64,000 bases of DNA from Streptococcus sp. SK643 (GCF_000259505.1 NZ_AJMM01000026.1:62001-126000), one strand, 5' to 3'. Positions 33,855 through 43,417 are shown, counted from the stretch's first letter. Numbers and translations are program-made. The notes: a model not told the origin generated them from the sequence alone.

Positions 33855-34178
33855 TTAGCCTGCTATTTGGGCTGGTTCTGCTGGTTTGATCTTTTTATCT
33901 TTCTTGCTACTAGTGATGAGGCGGCGCTTGTTATCTCGGATGCTATTGAGTTCCTTGAGGAGTTGAGTCAGGTGTTACTTTTCAGGATAGGCTTCTGCAC
34001 TGGCTGCGGTATAGCGCATATAAAGATCATAGATAGTTGAAAGTTCGGTACGGAGTTGTCTAGTCTTGCCAACTTCCTTGGCAGACTTAGAAGCACGCGC
34101 CTTACTTTCCACTTGGTCATATTCCTCTTGAGAATTGACCACCACCGTCAACAGTAGAATGCTTTTAAATTTATGGAA
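33855..34178 (-). pseudogene. C-terminal remnant of an unidentified gene with in-frame stop
   Basis: One minus-strand frame reads LLLTVVNSQEEYDQVESKAR, KTRQLRTELSTIYDLYMRYT, AASAEAYPEK, a TAA at 33975-33977, then HLTQLLKELNSIRDNKRRLI and ends KPAEPAQIAG. There is no start codon or ribosome binding site; the frame is closed by TAA at 34179-34181. The charged helical text is clearly coding in character. I do not recognise the family. The stretch 34182-34330 holds only the promoter region of the next gene. Confidence 0.7.
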
Positions 34179-34341
34179 TTACGATTGTTCTAAACCTAAA
34201 ATACATGTAAACTTTAGGAAATAGACCTATTCTAAATCTCGAAGGTCTGTATTCCCATCTATTTTTCATTAAAAAGACTCATTCCCCCTTTCTCATCCAA
34301 AATATGGTATAGTAGAATTATACTATCCACGAGGAGTTCAC

Positions 34342-34959
34342 ATGTCACAGGATAAACAAATGAAAGCTGTATCTCCCCTTCTACAGCGGATTATCAATAT
34401 TTCATCGATTGCTGGAGGAATTGGGACTCTGATTTTTTTAGTCTGGGCCTATCAAGCTGGGATACTGCATTCCAAAGAAACCCTATCTGACTTTATCCAG
34501 CAAGCAGGCATCTGGGGACCACCTCTCTTTATCTTCTTACAGATTTTACAGACGGTCGTCCCTATTATTCCTGGGGCCTTGACCTCGGTGGCAGGTGTCT
34601 TTATCTACGGTCACATCATTGGCACCATCTACAACTATATCGGCATCGTGATTGGATGTGCCATTATCTTTTATCTGGTGCGTCTCTACGGAGCTGCCTT
34701 TGTCCAGTCTGTCGTCAGCAAGCGCACCTATGACAAGTATATCGGTTGGTTGGATAAGGGCAATCGTTTTGACCGTTTCTTTATTTTTATGATGATTTGG
34801 CCCATTAGTCCAGCTGACTTTCTCTGTATGCTAGCTGCCCTGACCAAGATGAGCTTCAAGCGCTATATGACCATCATCATTCTGACTAAGCCCTTTACCC
34901 TCGTGGTTTATACCTACGGTCTGACCTATATTATCGACTTCTTCTGGCAAATGCTTTGA
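34342..34959 (+). CDS. TVP38/TMEM64 (DedA superfamily) membrane protein
   Basis: The 205-aa protein has about five hydrophobic segments and the VTT-domain pattern: FLQILQTVVPIIPGALTSVA, then YGHIIGTIYNYIGIVIGCAI and MMIWPISPADFLCMLAALT. Members act in membrane lipid handling (lipid scrambling or transport has been reported for relatives); the role here is inferred. GAGGAG is 7-8 nt before the ATG. A bidirectional terminator follows. Confidence 0.85.
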   Translation: MSQDKQMKAVSPLLQRIINISSIAGGIGTLIFLVWAYQAGILHSKETLSDFIQQAGIWGPPLFIFLQILQTVVPIIPGALTSVAGVFIYGHIIGTIYNYIGIVIGCAIIFYLVRLYGAAFVQSVVSKRTYDKYIGWLDKGNRFDRFFIFMMIWPISPADFLCMLAALTKMSFKRYMTIIILTKPFTLVVYTYGLTYIIDFFWQML

Positions 34960-34964
34960 CATGT

Positions 34965-35000
34965 AAAAAATCCGTTTGGTTTCCCAAGCGGATTTTGTGT
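34965..35000. terminator. Bidirectional terminator
   Basis: AAAATCCGTTTGG and CCAAGCGGATTTT pair between the TVP38 gene and scrK, which converge. Confidence 0.8.
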
Positions 35001-35001
35001 T

Positions 35002-35889
35002 TTATTTTGAAACTTCTTTTGCAAGAACAAAGTTTCCAAGAGTAGCAGAACCATTTCCTGCTACTGCTGGCGTCACGATGTAGTCACGCACATCAGGTAC
35101 TGGTAGGTAACCATTGAGAAGAGCTGTAAATTTCTCACGGACACGGTCCAGCATATGTTGTTGAGCCATGACCCCTCCACCAAAGACAATCACGTCTGGT
35201 CGGAAAGTCACTGTCGCATTAACCGCAGCTTGAGCGATATAGTAGGCTTGAACATCCCAAACAGGGTTGTTGAGTTCAATGTTTTCCCCACGAACACCTG
35301 TACGAGCTTCCAAACTTGGACCAGCTGCATAGCCTTCCAAACATCCCTTATGGAAAGGACAAACACCCTTAAACTCTTTTTCAATATCCATTGGGTGTCT
35401 AGCCACATAGTAATGGCCCATCTCAGGGTGACCGGCACCACCGATAAACTCACCACGTTGGATGACACCTGCACCGATACCTGTACCGATTGTGTAGTAA
35501 ACCAAGTTTTCGATACGGCCACCAGCATTGTTACGGGCAACCACTTCACCATAAGCAGAGCTGTTTACGTCAGTTGTGAAGTACATTGGCACGTTGAGGG
35601 CGCGACGAAGGGCACCAAGCAAGTCCACATTTGCCCAGTTTGGTTTTGGAGTCGTTGTGATAAAGCCATAAGTTTTTGAGTTTTTATCAATATCAATCGG
35701 ACCAAATGAACCAACTGCAAGACCAGCAAGGTTGTCGAATTTTGAGAAGAACTCAATGGTTTTATCGATTGTTTCGATTGGAGTTGTTGTTGGAAATTGT
35801 GTTTTTTCGACAACGTTAAAGTTTTCATCACCGACAGCACAGACAAACTTTGTCCCGCCCGCTTCCAAGCTTCCGTATAATTTTGTCAT
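35002..35889 (-). CDS. scrK: Fructokinase (ROK family)
   Basis: ScrK phosphorylates the fructose freed by ScrB. The 295-aa ROK protein has the ATP loop LYGSLEAGGTKFVCAVGD, VNSSAYGE, TIGTGIGAGVIQRGEF, and the zinc-binding cluster GHPEMGHYYVARHP with CPFHKGCLEGYAAGP. It is transcribed from its own promoter near 35930, separate from scrA by about 160 nt. Confidence 0.95.
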   Translation of the reverse strand: MTKLYGSLEAGGTKFVCAVGDENFNVVEKTQFPTTTPIETIDKTIEFFSKFDNLAGLAVGSFGPIDIDKNSKTYGFITTTPKPNWANVDLLGALRRALNVPMYFTTDVNSSAYGEVVARNNAGGRIENLVYYTIGTGIGAGVIQRGEFIGGAGHPEMGHYYVARHPMDIEKEFKGVCPFHKGCLEGYAAGPSLEARTGVRGENIELNNPVWDVQAYYIAQAAVNATVTFRPDVIVFGGGVMAQQHMLDRVREKFTALLNGYLPVPDVRDYIVTPAVAGNGSATLGNFVLAKEVSK

Positions 35890-35927
35890 GATAAACCTCT
35901 TATTTTTTTATTGTTTCTATTTTCTTT

Positions 35928-35938
35928 ATTATAGCATA
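35928..35938 (-). promoter_or_regulatory. scrK extended -10 promoter
   Basis: The minus strand reads TATGCTATAAT, a perfect extended -10, about 45 nt before the scrK start. Confidence 0.6.
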
Positions 35939-36000
35939 TTTTAAATATCTAAATTTCTCTATTTTTTAGATTTTCCTCTGTAAATCTTACCATTCAAGCA

Positions 36001-36031
36001 AAAACGAACAAACATTTCATTTGTTCGTTTT
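36001..36031 (-). terminator. scrA terminator
   Basis: The minus strand reads AAAACGAACAA...TTGTTCGTTTTTG, about 20 nt behind the scrA stop. Confidence 0.8.
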
Positions 36032-36048
36032 CACATTAGAGAGATTGA

Positions 36049-37932
36049 TTATATTGTCACTTCGATCACAGCATCCCCCTTCGCAACTGAACCTGTTGCG
36101 ACTGGAGCTACTGAAGCGTAGTCAGCTGTGTTTGTAACGATAACCATTGTTGTATCATCAAGTCCAGCTGCAGCGATTTTGTTTGAGTCAAATGTTCCAA
36201 GAACATCGCCCGCTTTAACCTTATCACCTTGAGCAACTTTTGCTTCAAAACCGTCACCGTTCATAGACACAGTGTCAATACCAACGTGGATCAAAACTTC
36301 AGCACCATCAGCTGTTTTCAAACCAAAAGCGTGTCCTGTTGGAAATGCGATTGAAACTTCAGCATCAGCTGGTGCGTAGACCACACCTTGGCTAGGTTTC
36401 ACAGCGATACCTTGTCCCATAGCTCCACTTGAGAAGACTGGGTCATTGACATCAGCAAGAGCGACAACATCACCAACGATAGGAGTAACAAGTGTTTCAT
36501 TTTGAAGAGCAACAACATTTCCAGTAACTGCTTCTTCAACGAAGCGTTCTGTAGTAGTTCCTTCAGCAACCTCTACTTCATCTTCGTAACCAAACATGTA
36601 AGTAAGAGCAAAACCAAGGGCAAATGATACAGCTACCATAAGAAGGTATTGGGCAAGTTGTCCATTACCGGCATAAAGCATTGTACCAGGGATGATAGTG
36701 ATACCACTACCAGTACCAGCAAGTCCAAGGATTGAAGCCAATCCACCACCGATTGCACCAGCAATCAATGAAAGGAAGAATGGTTTACGGAAGCGCAAGT
36801 TTACCCCGAAGATAGCAGGCTCTGTAATACCTAGGAAAGCAGAAAGAGCAGCTGGGAAAGCAAGTGTTTTCAGTTTTGGATTTTTCGTTTTAACACCAAC
36901 CGCAACAGTCGCAGCACCTTGAGCTGTCATAGCCGCAGTGATGATAGCGTTGAATGGGTTAGCATGATCAGCAGCAAGCAATTGCACTTCAAGCAAGTTG
37001 AAGATGTGGTGTACACCTGACACGACAATCAATTGGTGAACTCCACCAATCAAGAAACCACCAAGACCAAGTGGCAAGCCAAGGATTGCTTTTGTACCGA
37101 CAAGAATAAAGTTTTCAACTACGTGGAAAACTGGTCCGATGACAAAGAGTCCAAGGATAGACATGACCAAAAGTGTCACGAATGGTGTTACCAAGAGGTC
37201 AATGACATCTGGAACAACCTTGCGGACAGCTTTTTCAAATTTAGCTCCGACAACCCCGATGATGAAGGCTGGAAGAACGGAACCTTGCAAACCAACAACA
37301 GGGATGAAACCAAAGAAGTTCATAGCTGTTACTTCACCACCTGAAGCAACCGCCCAAGCGTTTGGAAGTGAGCCAGAAACAAGCATCATACCAAGAACGA
37401 TACCAACGGCAGGATTTCCACCGAATACACGGAAGGTTGACCACACAACCAAACCTGGCAAGATGATGAAGGCTGTATCTGTCAAGATTTGTGTGTAAGT
37501 TGCAAAGTCACCTGGAAGTGGCATTTCAAGAGCGTTGAAAAGACCACGCACACCCATGAAGAGACCAGTCGCTACAATAACTGGGATGATTGGAACGAAA
37601 ACATCACCGAAAGTACGGATCGCACGTTGGAACCAGTTCCCTTGTTTCGCAGCTTCTGCTTTCATGTCATCTTTTGATGATGTTGGCAAGCCAAGTGCAA
37701 CAACCTCATCGTACATCTTGTTAACTGTACCTGTACCAAAGATGATTTGGTATTGACCTGAGTTAAAGAAAGCACCTTGAACTTTTTCCAAGTTCTCAAT
37801 CACTTCTTTATTGATTTTTCCTTCATCTTTGACCATGACACGAAGACGAGTCGCACAGTGAGCTACACTGTTGACATTTTCACGTCCGCCCAAGGCATCG
37901 ATGACTTTTTTTGCAATTTCCTGATTGTTCAT
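36049..37932 (-). CDS. scrA: Sucrose-specific PTS enzyme IIBCA
   Basis: ScrA imports sucrose and phosphorylates it to sucrose-6-phosphate. The 627-aa protein has domains in the order IIB (phospho-Cys in NSVAHCATRLRV, residue about 25), IIC (ten or so membrane segments, residues about 100-460), and IIA (FGLKTADGAEVLIHVGIDTV with the active His). Length fits sucrose transporters. A TTG two codons upstream is possible; the ATG at 37932 gives the usual MNNQEIAKKV start. AAGGAG is upstream. Transcribed divergently from scrB. Confidence 0.95.
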   Translation of the reverse strand: MNNQEIAKKVIDALGGRENVNSVAHCATRLRVMVKDEGKINKEVIENLEKVQGAFFNSGQYQIIFGTGTVNKMYDEVVALGLPTSSKDDMKAEAAKQGNWFQRAIRTFGDVFVPIIPVIVATGLFMGVRGLFNALEMPLPGDFATYTQILTDTAFIILPGLVVWSTFRVFGGNPAVGIVLGMMLVSGSLPNAWAVASGGEVTAMNFFGFIPVVGLQGSVLPAFIIGVVGAKFEKAVRKVVPDVIDLLVTPFVTLLVMSILGLFVIGPVFHVVENFILVGTKAILGLPLGLGGFLIGGVHQLIVVSGVHHIFNLLEVQLLAADHANPFNAIITAAMTAQGAATVAVGVKTKNPKLKTLAFPAALSAFLGITEPAIFGVNLRFRKPFFLSLIAGAIGGGLASILGLAGTGSGITIIPGTMLYAGNGQLAQYLLMVAVSFALGFALTYMFGYEDEVEVAEGTTTERFVEEAVTGNVVALQNETLVTPIVGDVVALADVNDPVFSSGAMGQGIAVKPSQGVVYAPADAEVSIAFPTGHAFGLKTADGAEVLIHVGIDTVSMNGDGFEAKVAQGDKVKAGDVLGTFDSNKIAAAGLDDTTMVIVTNTADYASVAPVATGSVAKGDAVIEVTI

Positions 37933-38000
37933 TTGCAAAAATCTCCTTATATAAAATTTTGTTCTTGTTTGAAAGCGATTTTATTCGCCCTACGACTTTT

Positions 38001-38036
38001 ATTTTATCATGTTTCAAAAATATGTCAAGCGTTTTG
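38001..38036 (-). promoter_or_regulatory. scrA promoter with ScrR-type operator
   Basis: The minus strand reads CAAAACGCTTGACA (38023-38036), in which TTGACA is the -35; TAAAAT (38001-38006) is the -10 at 16 nt. The motif AAACGCTTGACA mirrors AAACGTTTGACA before scrB. Nearer to scrA, TTGAAAGCGATTTTAT (about 37969-37984) is cre-like. Confidence 0.7.
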
Positions 38037-38203
38037 CAGAAAAAATAGTTATTTCTTAGAGCAAGGTCTTTTATTTTGATAGATTATGAGAGTTTTATGA
38101 AAGTATTCTTTAAAAAATACTTTAAAATCTGAGTTTAAAAGAATTATATTTCACTTTCTTTCAATTTTCTGTAGATAGATGATTGATTTCCTGCTTTTAT
38201 TTT

Positions 38204-38244
38204 ATGATAAACGTTTGACAGTTTTTTCTCTTTTTTAACATAAA
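38204..38244 (+). promoter_or_regulatory. scrB promoter with ScrR-type operator
   Basis: GATAAACGTTTGACA (38206-38220) holds the operator core AAACGTTTGACA with TTGACA (38215-38220) as -35; -10 candidates are TAACAT or CATAAA at 38236-38244. A weaker related site CGAAAACGGTTAC lies at about 38262-38274. Confidence 0.65.
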
Positions 38245-38310
38245 AGGCTTGCTTTTTTGGTCGAAAACGGTTACTATTAAAAGTGATAAGATTTTCGGAG
38301 GAAAGATATA

Positions 38311-39765
38311 ATGGAATGGACAACCGAGCGTCGTTACAGACGCTACGAAGATTGGACACAAGAAGAAATCAAGACAATTAAGGATAATATGGCACAATCT
38401 CCCTGGCATACTCATTACCATGTTGAGTCAAAAACAGGACTTCTCAACGATCCAAATGGCTTTTCTTACTTTGATGGCAAGTGGATTGTTTTTTATCAGA
38501 ACTTCCCTTTTGGTGCAGCCCACGGTTTAAAATCTTGGGTTCAGCTTGAAAGTGATGATTTGGTTCACTTTAGAGAAACTGGGGTCAAAGTTTTGCCAGA
38601 TACTCCATTAGATAGCCACGGTGCCTACTCTGGTTCTGCTATGCAGTTTGGCGATAACTTGTTCCTATTTTATACAGGAAATGTCCGTGATGAAAACTGG
38701 ATCCGTCACCCTTACCAGATTGGGGCTTTGATGGATAAAGATGGTAAAATTAGCAAGATTGATAAGATCTTGATTGACCAGCCAGCAGACTCAACTGACC
38801 ACTTCCGTGACCCACAAATTTTTAATTTTAAAGGTCAATACTATGCTATCGTCGGTGGACAGGACTTGGAGAAAAAAGGCTTCGTTCGTCTTTATAAGGC
38901 TGTAGACAACGACTACACAAACTGGCAAGCAGTTGGCGATCTTGACTTTGCTAACGACCGTACTGCCTACATGATGGAATGCCCAAATCTGGTCTTTGTC
39001 GGGGAGCAACCTGTTCTTCTCTACTGCCCGCAAGGATTGGATAAGAAAGTTCTAGACTACGACAATATCTATCCAAATATGTACAAGATTGGGTCTTCCT
39101 TTGACCCTGAAAATGCCAAAATGGTAAATGTATCTCAACTTCAAAACATGGACTATGGTTTCGAAGCCTATGCAACTCAAGCCTTCAACGCTCCTGATGG
39201 ACGTGCTCTAACTATTAGCTGGCTTGGCTTGCCTGATGTTTCATATCCATCTGACCGTTTTGACCACCAAGGAACCTTCTCTTTGGTCAAGGAACTCACT
39301 ATCAAAGACGGCAAACTCTACCAATACCCAGTCGCAGCTATCAAGGAACTCCGTGCTTCTGAAGAAACCTTCTCAAACCGTTCCAAAACTAAGAACACTT
39401 ACGAACTTGAACTCAATTTGGAAGCTAATATCCAGAGCGAGATTGTCTTACTTGCTGATCAAGAAGGCAAGGGACTTTCCATCAACTTTGACCTTGTAAA
39501 TGGTCAAGTGACAGTGGATCGTAGCCAGGCTGGTGAACAGTACGCCCAAGAATTTGGCACAACTCGTTCTTGCCCTATCGACAATCAAGCTACTATTGCT
39601 ACGATTTTCATCGATAACTCTGTTTTTGAAATTTTCATCAATAAAGGAGAAAAAGTATTTTCCGGTCGTGTCTTCCCACATGCGGACCAAAATGGTATCC
39701 TGATTAAATCTGGAAACCCAACTGGAACTTACTATGAATTAGATTATGGTCGCAAAACTAACTGA
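38311..39765 (+). CDS. scrB: Sucrose-6-phosphate hydrolase (GH32)
   Basis: ScrB splits sucrose-6-phosphate into glucose-6-phosphate and fructose. The 484-aa GH32 protein has the nucleophile motif GLLNDPNGFSYF, the transition-state motif HFRDPQIF, and the acid/base motif MMECPNLVF, followed by a C-terminal beta-sandwich (EIFINKGEKVFSGRVFP). RBS GGAGGAAAG. scrR begins within its last codons. Confidence 0.96.
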   Translation: MEWTTERRYRRYEDWTQEEIKTIKDNMAQSPWHTHYHVESKTGLLNDPNGFSYFDGKWIVFYQNFPFGAAHGLKSWVQLESDDLVHFRETGVKVLPDTPLDSHGAYSGSAMQFGDNLFLFYTGNVRDENWIRHPYQIGALMDKDGKISKIDKILIDQPADSTDHFRDPQIFNFKGQYYAIVGGQDLEKKGFVRLYKAVDNDYTNWQAVGDLDFANDRTAYMMECPNLVFVGEQPVLLYCPQGLDKKVLDYDNIYPNMYKIGSSFDPENAKMVNVSQLQNMDYGFEAYATQAFNAPDGRALTISWLGLPDVSYPSDRFDHQGTFSLVKELTIKDGKLYQYPVAAIKELRASEETFSNRSKTKNTYELELNLEANIQSEIVLLADQEGKGLSINFDLVNGQVTVDRSQAGEQYAQEFGTTRSCPIDNQATIATIFIDNSVFEIFINKGEKVFSGRVFPHADQNGILIKSGNPTGTYYELDYGRKTN

Positions 39766-40711
39766 TGTTGCAAAACTTGCAGGCGTTAGCCCTACTACCG
39801 TTTCTCGGGTTATCAATAAAAAAGGTTATTTATCTGAAAAAACCATTCAAAAAGTCAATGAAGCTATGCGAGAATTGGGCTATAAACCCAACAACCTAGC
39901 TCGTAGTCTGCAAGGAAAATCGGCTAAATTAATCGGCTTGATTTTCCCAAATATTTCCAATGTTTTCTATGCAGAATTAATTGATAAGCTGGAACACCAA
40001 CTCTTCAAAAATGGCTACAAGACCATCATCTGCAACAGCGAACACGACTCTGAAAAAGAACGGGAGTACATTGAAATGCTGGAGGCCAATCAGGTAGACG
40101 GCATCATTTCTGGTAGTCACAACTTGGGAATCGAAGACTACAATCGCGTGACGGCGCCGATTATTTCCTTTGACCGAAACCTGTCTCCAGATATTCCTGT
40201 CGTTTCCTCTGACAACTATGCTGGTGGGGTTCTTGCTGCCCAGACCTTGGTTAAGACAGGCGCCCAATCTATCATCATGATTACAGGGAATGACAATTCC
40301 AATTCGCCAACTGGACTACGCCACGCTGGTTTTGCTTCTGTACTCCCCAAAGCTCCTATTATCAATGTTTCCAGTGACTTTTCTCCTGTCAGAAAAGAAA
40401 TGGAAATCAAGAATATCTTGACCCGTCAAAAACCAGATGCCATTTTTGCTTCAGATGACTTAACAGCTATTCTGGTCATTAAAATCGCTCAAGAACTGGG
40501 CATCTCTGTCCCAGAAGAGCTTAAAGTCATTGGCTATGATGGTACCTACTTTATCGAAAATTACTATCCTCATTTGACGACTGTGAAGCAACCTATGGAA
40601 GAAATTGCCCAACTCACTGTTGATCTCCTTTTGCAGAAGATCGAAGGCAAGGACGTGGCAACAACAGGCTACTTCTTACCAGTCACCCTATTACCAGGAA
40701 AAAGCATTTAA
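39746..40711 (+). CDS. scrR: LacI-family sucrose operon repressor
   Basis: ScrR represses the scr genes in the absence of sucrose. The 321-aa protein has a LacI HTH (KLTDVAKLAGVSPTTVSRVI) and hinge (LGYKPNNLARSLQGK), then a periplasmic-binding-protein-like effector domain. It overlaps scrB by 20 nt in another frame, so translation is coupled. Its likely targets are the mirrored AAACGYTTGACA sites at 38023-38036 and 38206-38220. Confidence 0.94.
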   Translation: MVAKLTDVAKLAGVSPTTVSRVINKKGYLSEKTIQKVNEAMRELGYKPNNLARSLQGKSAKLIGLIFPNISNVFYAELIDKLEHQLFKNGYKTIICNSEHDSEKEREYIEMLEANQVDGIISGSHNLGIEDYNRVTAPIISFDRNLSPDIPVVSSDNYAGGVLAAQTLVKTGAQSIIMITGNDNSNSPTGLRHAGFASVLPKAPIINVSSDFSPVRKEMEIKNILTRQKPDAIFASDDLTAILVIKIAQELGISVPEELKVIGYDGTYFIENYYPHLTTVKQPMEEIAQLTVDLLLQKIEGKDVATTGYFLPVTLLPGKSI

Positions 40712-40862
40712 TACTCAATGAAAATCAAAGAGCAAACTAGTAAGCTAGCCGCAGGTTGCTCAAAGCACTGCTTTGAGGTTGTAGATAAGACTGACGAAGT
40801 CAGTTACATATATCTACGGCAAGACGAAGCTGACGTGGTTTGAAGAGATTTTCGAAGAGTAT
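40712..40862 (-). repeat. BOX element (boxA-boxB-boxC)
   Basis: The minus strand begins TATACTCTTCGAAAATCTCT (boxA) and ends TTTGATTTTCATTGAGTA (boxC), with a single boxB between (stem ACTGAC-TTC-GTCAGT). Length about 150 bp. BOX repeats are typical of S. pneumoniae and close relatives and are mobilised in trans as RNA-forming elements (established). It starts right behind the scrR stop codon. Confidence 0.95.
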
Positions 40863-40872
40863 AAGCACAAGA

Positions 40873-40902
40873 AAACTCAGACCAATTCGTCTGAGTTTTT
40901 TT
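40873..40902 (+). terminator. Terminator between scrR and mvaA
   Basis: AAACTCAGAC-CAATTC-GTCTGAGTTTTTTT gives a 10-bp stem with seven T on the plus strand; on the minus strand it can also serve the convergent mvaA. Confidence 0.85.
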
Positions 40903-42175
40903 ATGATCTTAAGTTTTCGAGATAGCGCTGGGCTGTCTCTAGGTTAAAGGTTTTATCTGCGATGAGACGCTCGACTAGGGGAGCTACCTCGGATTCACTG
41001 GCACCTGCGAGGAGAGCTAAGGATTTGGCCTGTAGCTTCATGTGACCTTGTTGGATTCCTGTGCTAACCAAGGCTTTTAGGGCTGCAAAGTTTTGTGCAA
41101 GCCCGATAGAGACAATGATCTGGGCTAATTCTTTAGCAGATGGATTTCCCAGTAGTTCGTGACTGAGGGCTACACGAGGATTGAGACCGATAGAGCCACC
41201 CTTGGTCGCCACAGGCATAGGAAGAGTCATCTCACCAACCAATTCTTCTGTCTCCAAATCCAGACGCCAAGAGCTGAGACCTTGATAACGTCCATCTCGA
41301 CTCGCAAAGGCGTGTGCACCCGCTTCGATGGCACGCCAGTCATTACCAGTGGCAATTAAAATCGCATCTAGACCGTTAAAAATTCCTTTATTGTGGGTAG
41401 CTGCTCTATAGGGATCTGCTTGGGCAAACTGGCTAGCCAAGGCCATTTTCTCCGCAATCTCTCTTCCTTCATCCTTTTGAGAACTTAAGTAACGAAAGGC
41501 AACACGACAAGTTGCAGTTACCAGAGAATCCGTAGCATAATTTGATAAAATCCCCATGAGACTCTGTCCCTGACTGAGTTCTTCTAAGACTGGTTTCAAG
41601 GCCTCCAGCATGGTATTGAGCATATTAGCACCCATAGCTTCTTGGGTATCAACATGGAGATAGATGACTAGAAAGTCTGTTTCGCCTTTAATCTGTTCTA
41701 CATGCAGATCACGCGCCCCACCTCCACGTTTGACGATAGAAGGATAGGCTTGGTTAGCAAGTTCCAGTAGTTGCTCTTTCTGACTGTTAATTTGAACCTG
41801 AGCATTATCCATATCAGGCACTTGATAAAGGGCAACTTGACCAATCATCTGACGCTCATGTACCTGGGCAGTAAAGCCTCCAGCTCGCTTGATGATTTTG
41901 CTGGCATAACTAGCTGCTGCAACCACTGAAGGTTCCTCAGTCACATATGGAACCGTGTAGTCCTTACCATTCACTAAAATTTCAGGAATAATGGAATAAG
42001 GAAGGGAAAAAGTTCCCACTACATTTTCACTCATTTGGTCTGCAACAACCAAGCTGACTTGCTCATCCTGCTCTAAACTAGTTTGCTTATCGGCACTAAG
42101 GAGCGCCTGAGCTTTTAACAACTCAAGGCGCTCATAGTATGATTTCTTAGAAAATCCATTCCAACTTATCTTCAT
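40901..42175 (-). CDS. mvaA: Hydroxymethylglutaryl-CoA reductase (class II)
   Basis: MvaA reduces HMG-CoA to mevalonate, the committed step to isoprenoids. The 424-aa protein begins MKISWNGFSKKSYYERLELL and contains VNGKDYTVPYVTEEPSVVAA, with active-site Glu, and GNDWRAIEAGAHAFA. The start overlaps the mvaS stop by 4 nt (ATGA), the usual mvaS-mvaA arrangement in streptococci. Confidence 0.96.
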   Translation of the reverse strand: MKISWNGFSKKSYYERLELLKAQALLSADKQTSLEQDEQVSLVVADQMSENVVGTFSLPYSIIPEILVNGKDYTVPYVTEEPSVVAAASYASKIIKRAGGFTAQVHERQMIGQVALYQVPDMDNAQVQINSQKEQLLELANQAYPSIVKRGGGARDLHVEQIKGETDFLVIYLHVDTQEAMGANMLNTMLEALKPVLEELSQGQSLMGILSNYATDSLVTATCRVAFRYLSSQKDEGREIAEKMALASQFAQADPYRAATHNKGIFNGLDAILIATGNDWRAIEAGAHAFASRDGRYQGLSSWRLDLETEELVGEMTLPMPVATKGGSIGLNPRVALSHELLGNPSAKELAQIIVSIGLAQNFAALKALVSTGIQQGHMKLQAKSLALLAGASESEVAPLVERLIADKTFNLETAQRYLENLRS

Positions 42176-43347
42176 GATTTTTCTACCTTACTATAACGAC
42201 GTTGGTGTTCAAAAATCTCGACTAAGGCATAATCTTGATTTTCGTATCCTGTGAATTGGGTAGAGCCTGTCTCATCCAACTGAACTTCTTCAAAAAAGAC
42301 TTTCTCGTAATCAGATACAGATAGAGCTGTACGTTGACTCAGTTTCTTCAAACGGTCTTTATCAAGATAGGCTTCGTAACCTTCAACCAATTCCACACTG
42401 AAAAATTCAGACACAGCGCCACTTCCGTAACTATAAAGAGCCAGTTTATCTCCAGCCTTCAAGTTTTCGGCATTTTCTAGAAGGGACAGCAGACCTAAGA
42501 AAAGAGAACCAGTGTAAATATTCCCAATCATTTGACTGTAAAGAATTGATTTATCGAAGTTTTCTTGGAGGCTATGTTGTTTCTCCTCAGATAAAGTCTG
42601 ATCCATCATACTGCGTAAGCCTTTTAAAGCTAATTTAGGATAAGGTAAATGGAAACAGATAGCAGCAAAGTCATCCAAAGTCCAGTTATAACGCTTCTGG
42701 TATTCTTCCCAAGTAGTTGTCAAACAATCTAGATACTGTTGTGTCGAATACAACCCATTTACATAAGGCGTACTTGAATAATTTGGACGCCAAAAATCCA
42801 TAATATCACGGGTTTGAGCTACATTATCATTGTTAAATGACAGAATGCGTGGATTTTGCGTGATTAACATAGCCACACTACCAGCACCCTGGGTTGGTTC
42901 ACCAGGAGTGGCTGCACCATACTTAGCAATATCACTGGCAATTACCAAAACCTTAGATTGTGGAGAACTTTCCACATGCAATTTGGCATAATGAAGGGCT
43001 GCTGTCGCCCCATAGCAGGCTTCTTTTACTTCAAAACTACGAGCAAAGGGCTGAATCCCTAATAAACTGTGAACAAAGACTGCAGCAGCCTTACTCTGGT
43101 CAATCCCTGACTCAGTTGCCACGATAACCATGTCAATTTCTTCTTTTTCTCTTTCTGTCAAAATAGACTCGCTTGCACTAGCTGCCAAGGTTACAATATC
43201 CTCAGTCATTGGTGCGATAGCAATCTCATTTAAAAGGAGACCCTTACTATATTTTTCAGGATCAACTCCTCTTGCTTCTGCTAAATCTTGTAATTTCAAG
43301 ACATATTGACTGGTTGCAAAACCAATCTTATCAATACCGATTGTCAT
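42172..43347 (-). CDS. mvaS: Hydroxymethylglutaryl-CoA synthase
   Basis: MvaS condenses acetyl-CoA with acetoacetyl-CoA. The 391-aa protein has the nucleophile motif VKEACYGATAAL (catalytic Cys near residue 110) and the downstream FHLPYPKLALKGL (catalytic His). The frame is open 31 codons upstream, but AGAGGT directly before ATG 43347 and the conserved start MTIGIDKIGFAT fix the start. Confidence 0.95.
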   Translation of the reverse strand: MTIGIDKIGFATSQYVLKLQDLAEARGVDPEKYSKGLLLNEIAIAPMTEDIVTLAASASESILTEREKEEIDMVIVATESGIDQSKAAAVFVHSLLGIQPFARSFEVKEACYGATAALHYAKLHVESSPQSKVLVIASDIAKYGAATPGEPTQGAGSVAMLITQNPRILSFNNDNVAQTRDIMDFWRPNYSSTPYVNGLYSTQQYLDCLTTTWEEYQKRYNWTLDDFAAICFHLPYPKLALKGLRSMMDQTLSEEKQHSLQENFDKSILYSQMIGNIYTGSLFLGLLSLLENAENLKAGDKLALYSYGSGAVSEFFSVELVEGYEAYLDKDRLKKLSQRTALSVSDYEKVFFEEVQLDETGSTQFTGYENQDYALVEIFEHQRRYSKVEKS

Positions 43348-43417
43348 ATTTACCTCTGTATATTCATTCATGTAAAAATCGTCCACTACTATTCTATCAT
43401 AAATGGATGGAAAATAG

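Noticed and set aside
33855-34178. The remnant as a fragment of the KAP gene
   Set aside because: It ends with its own stop and terminator before the KAP start and its sequence does not resemble the KAP protein.
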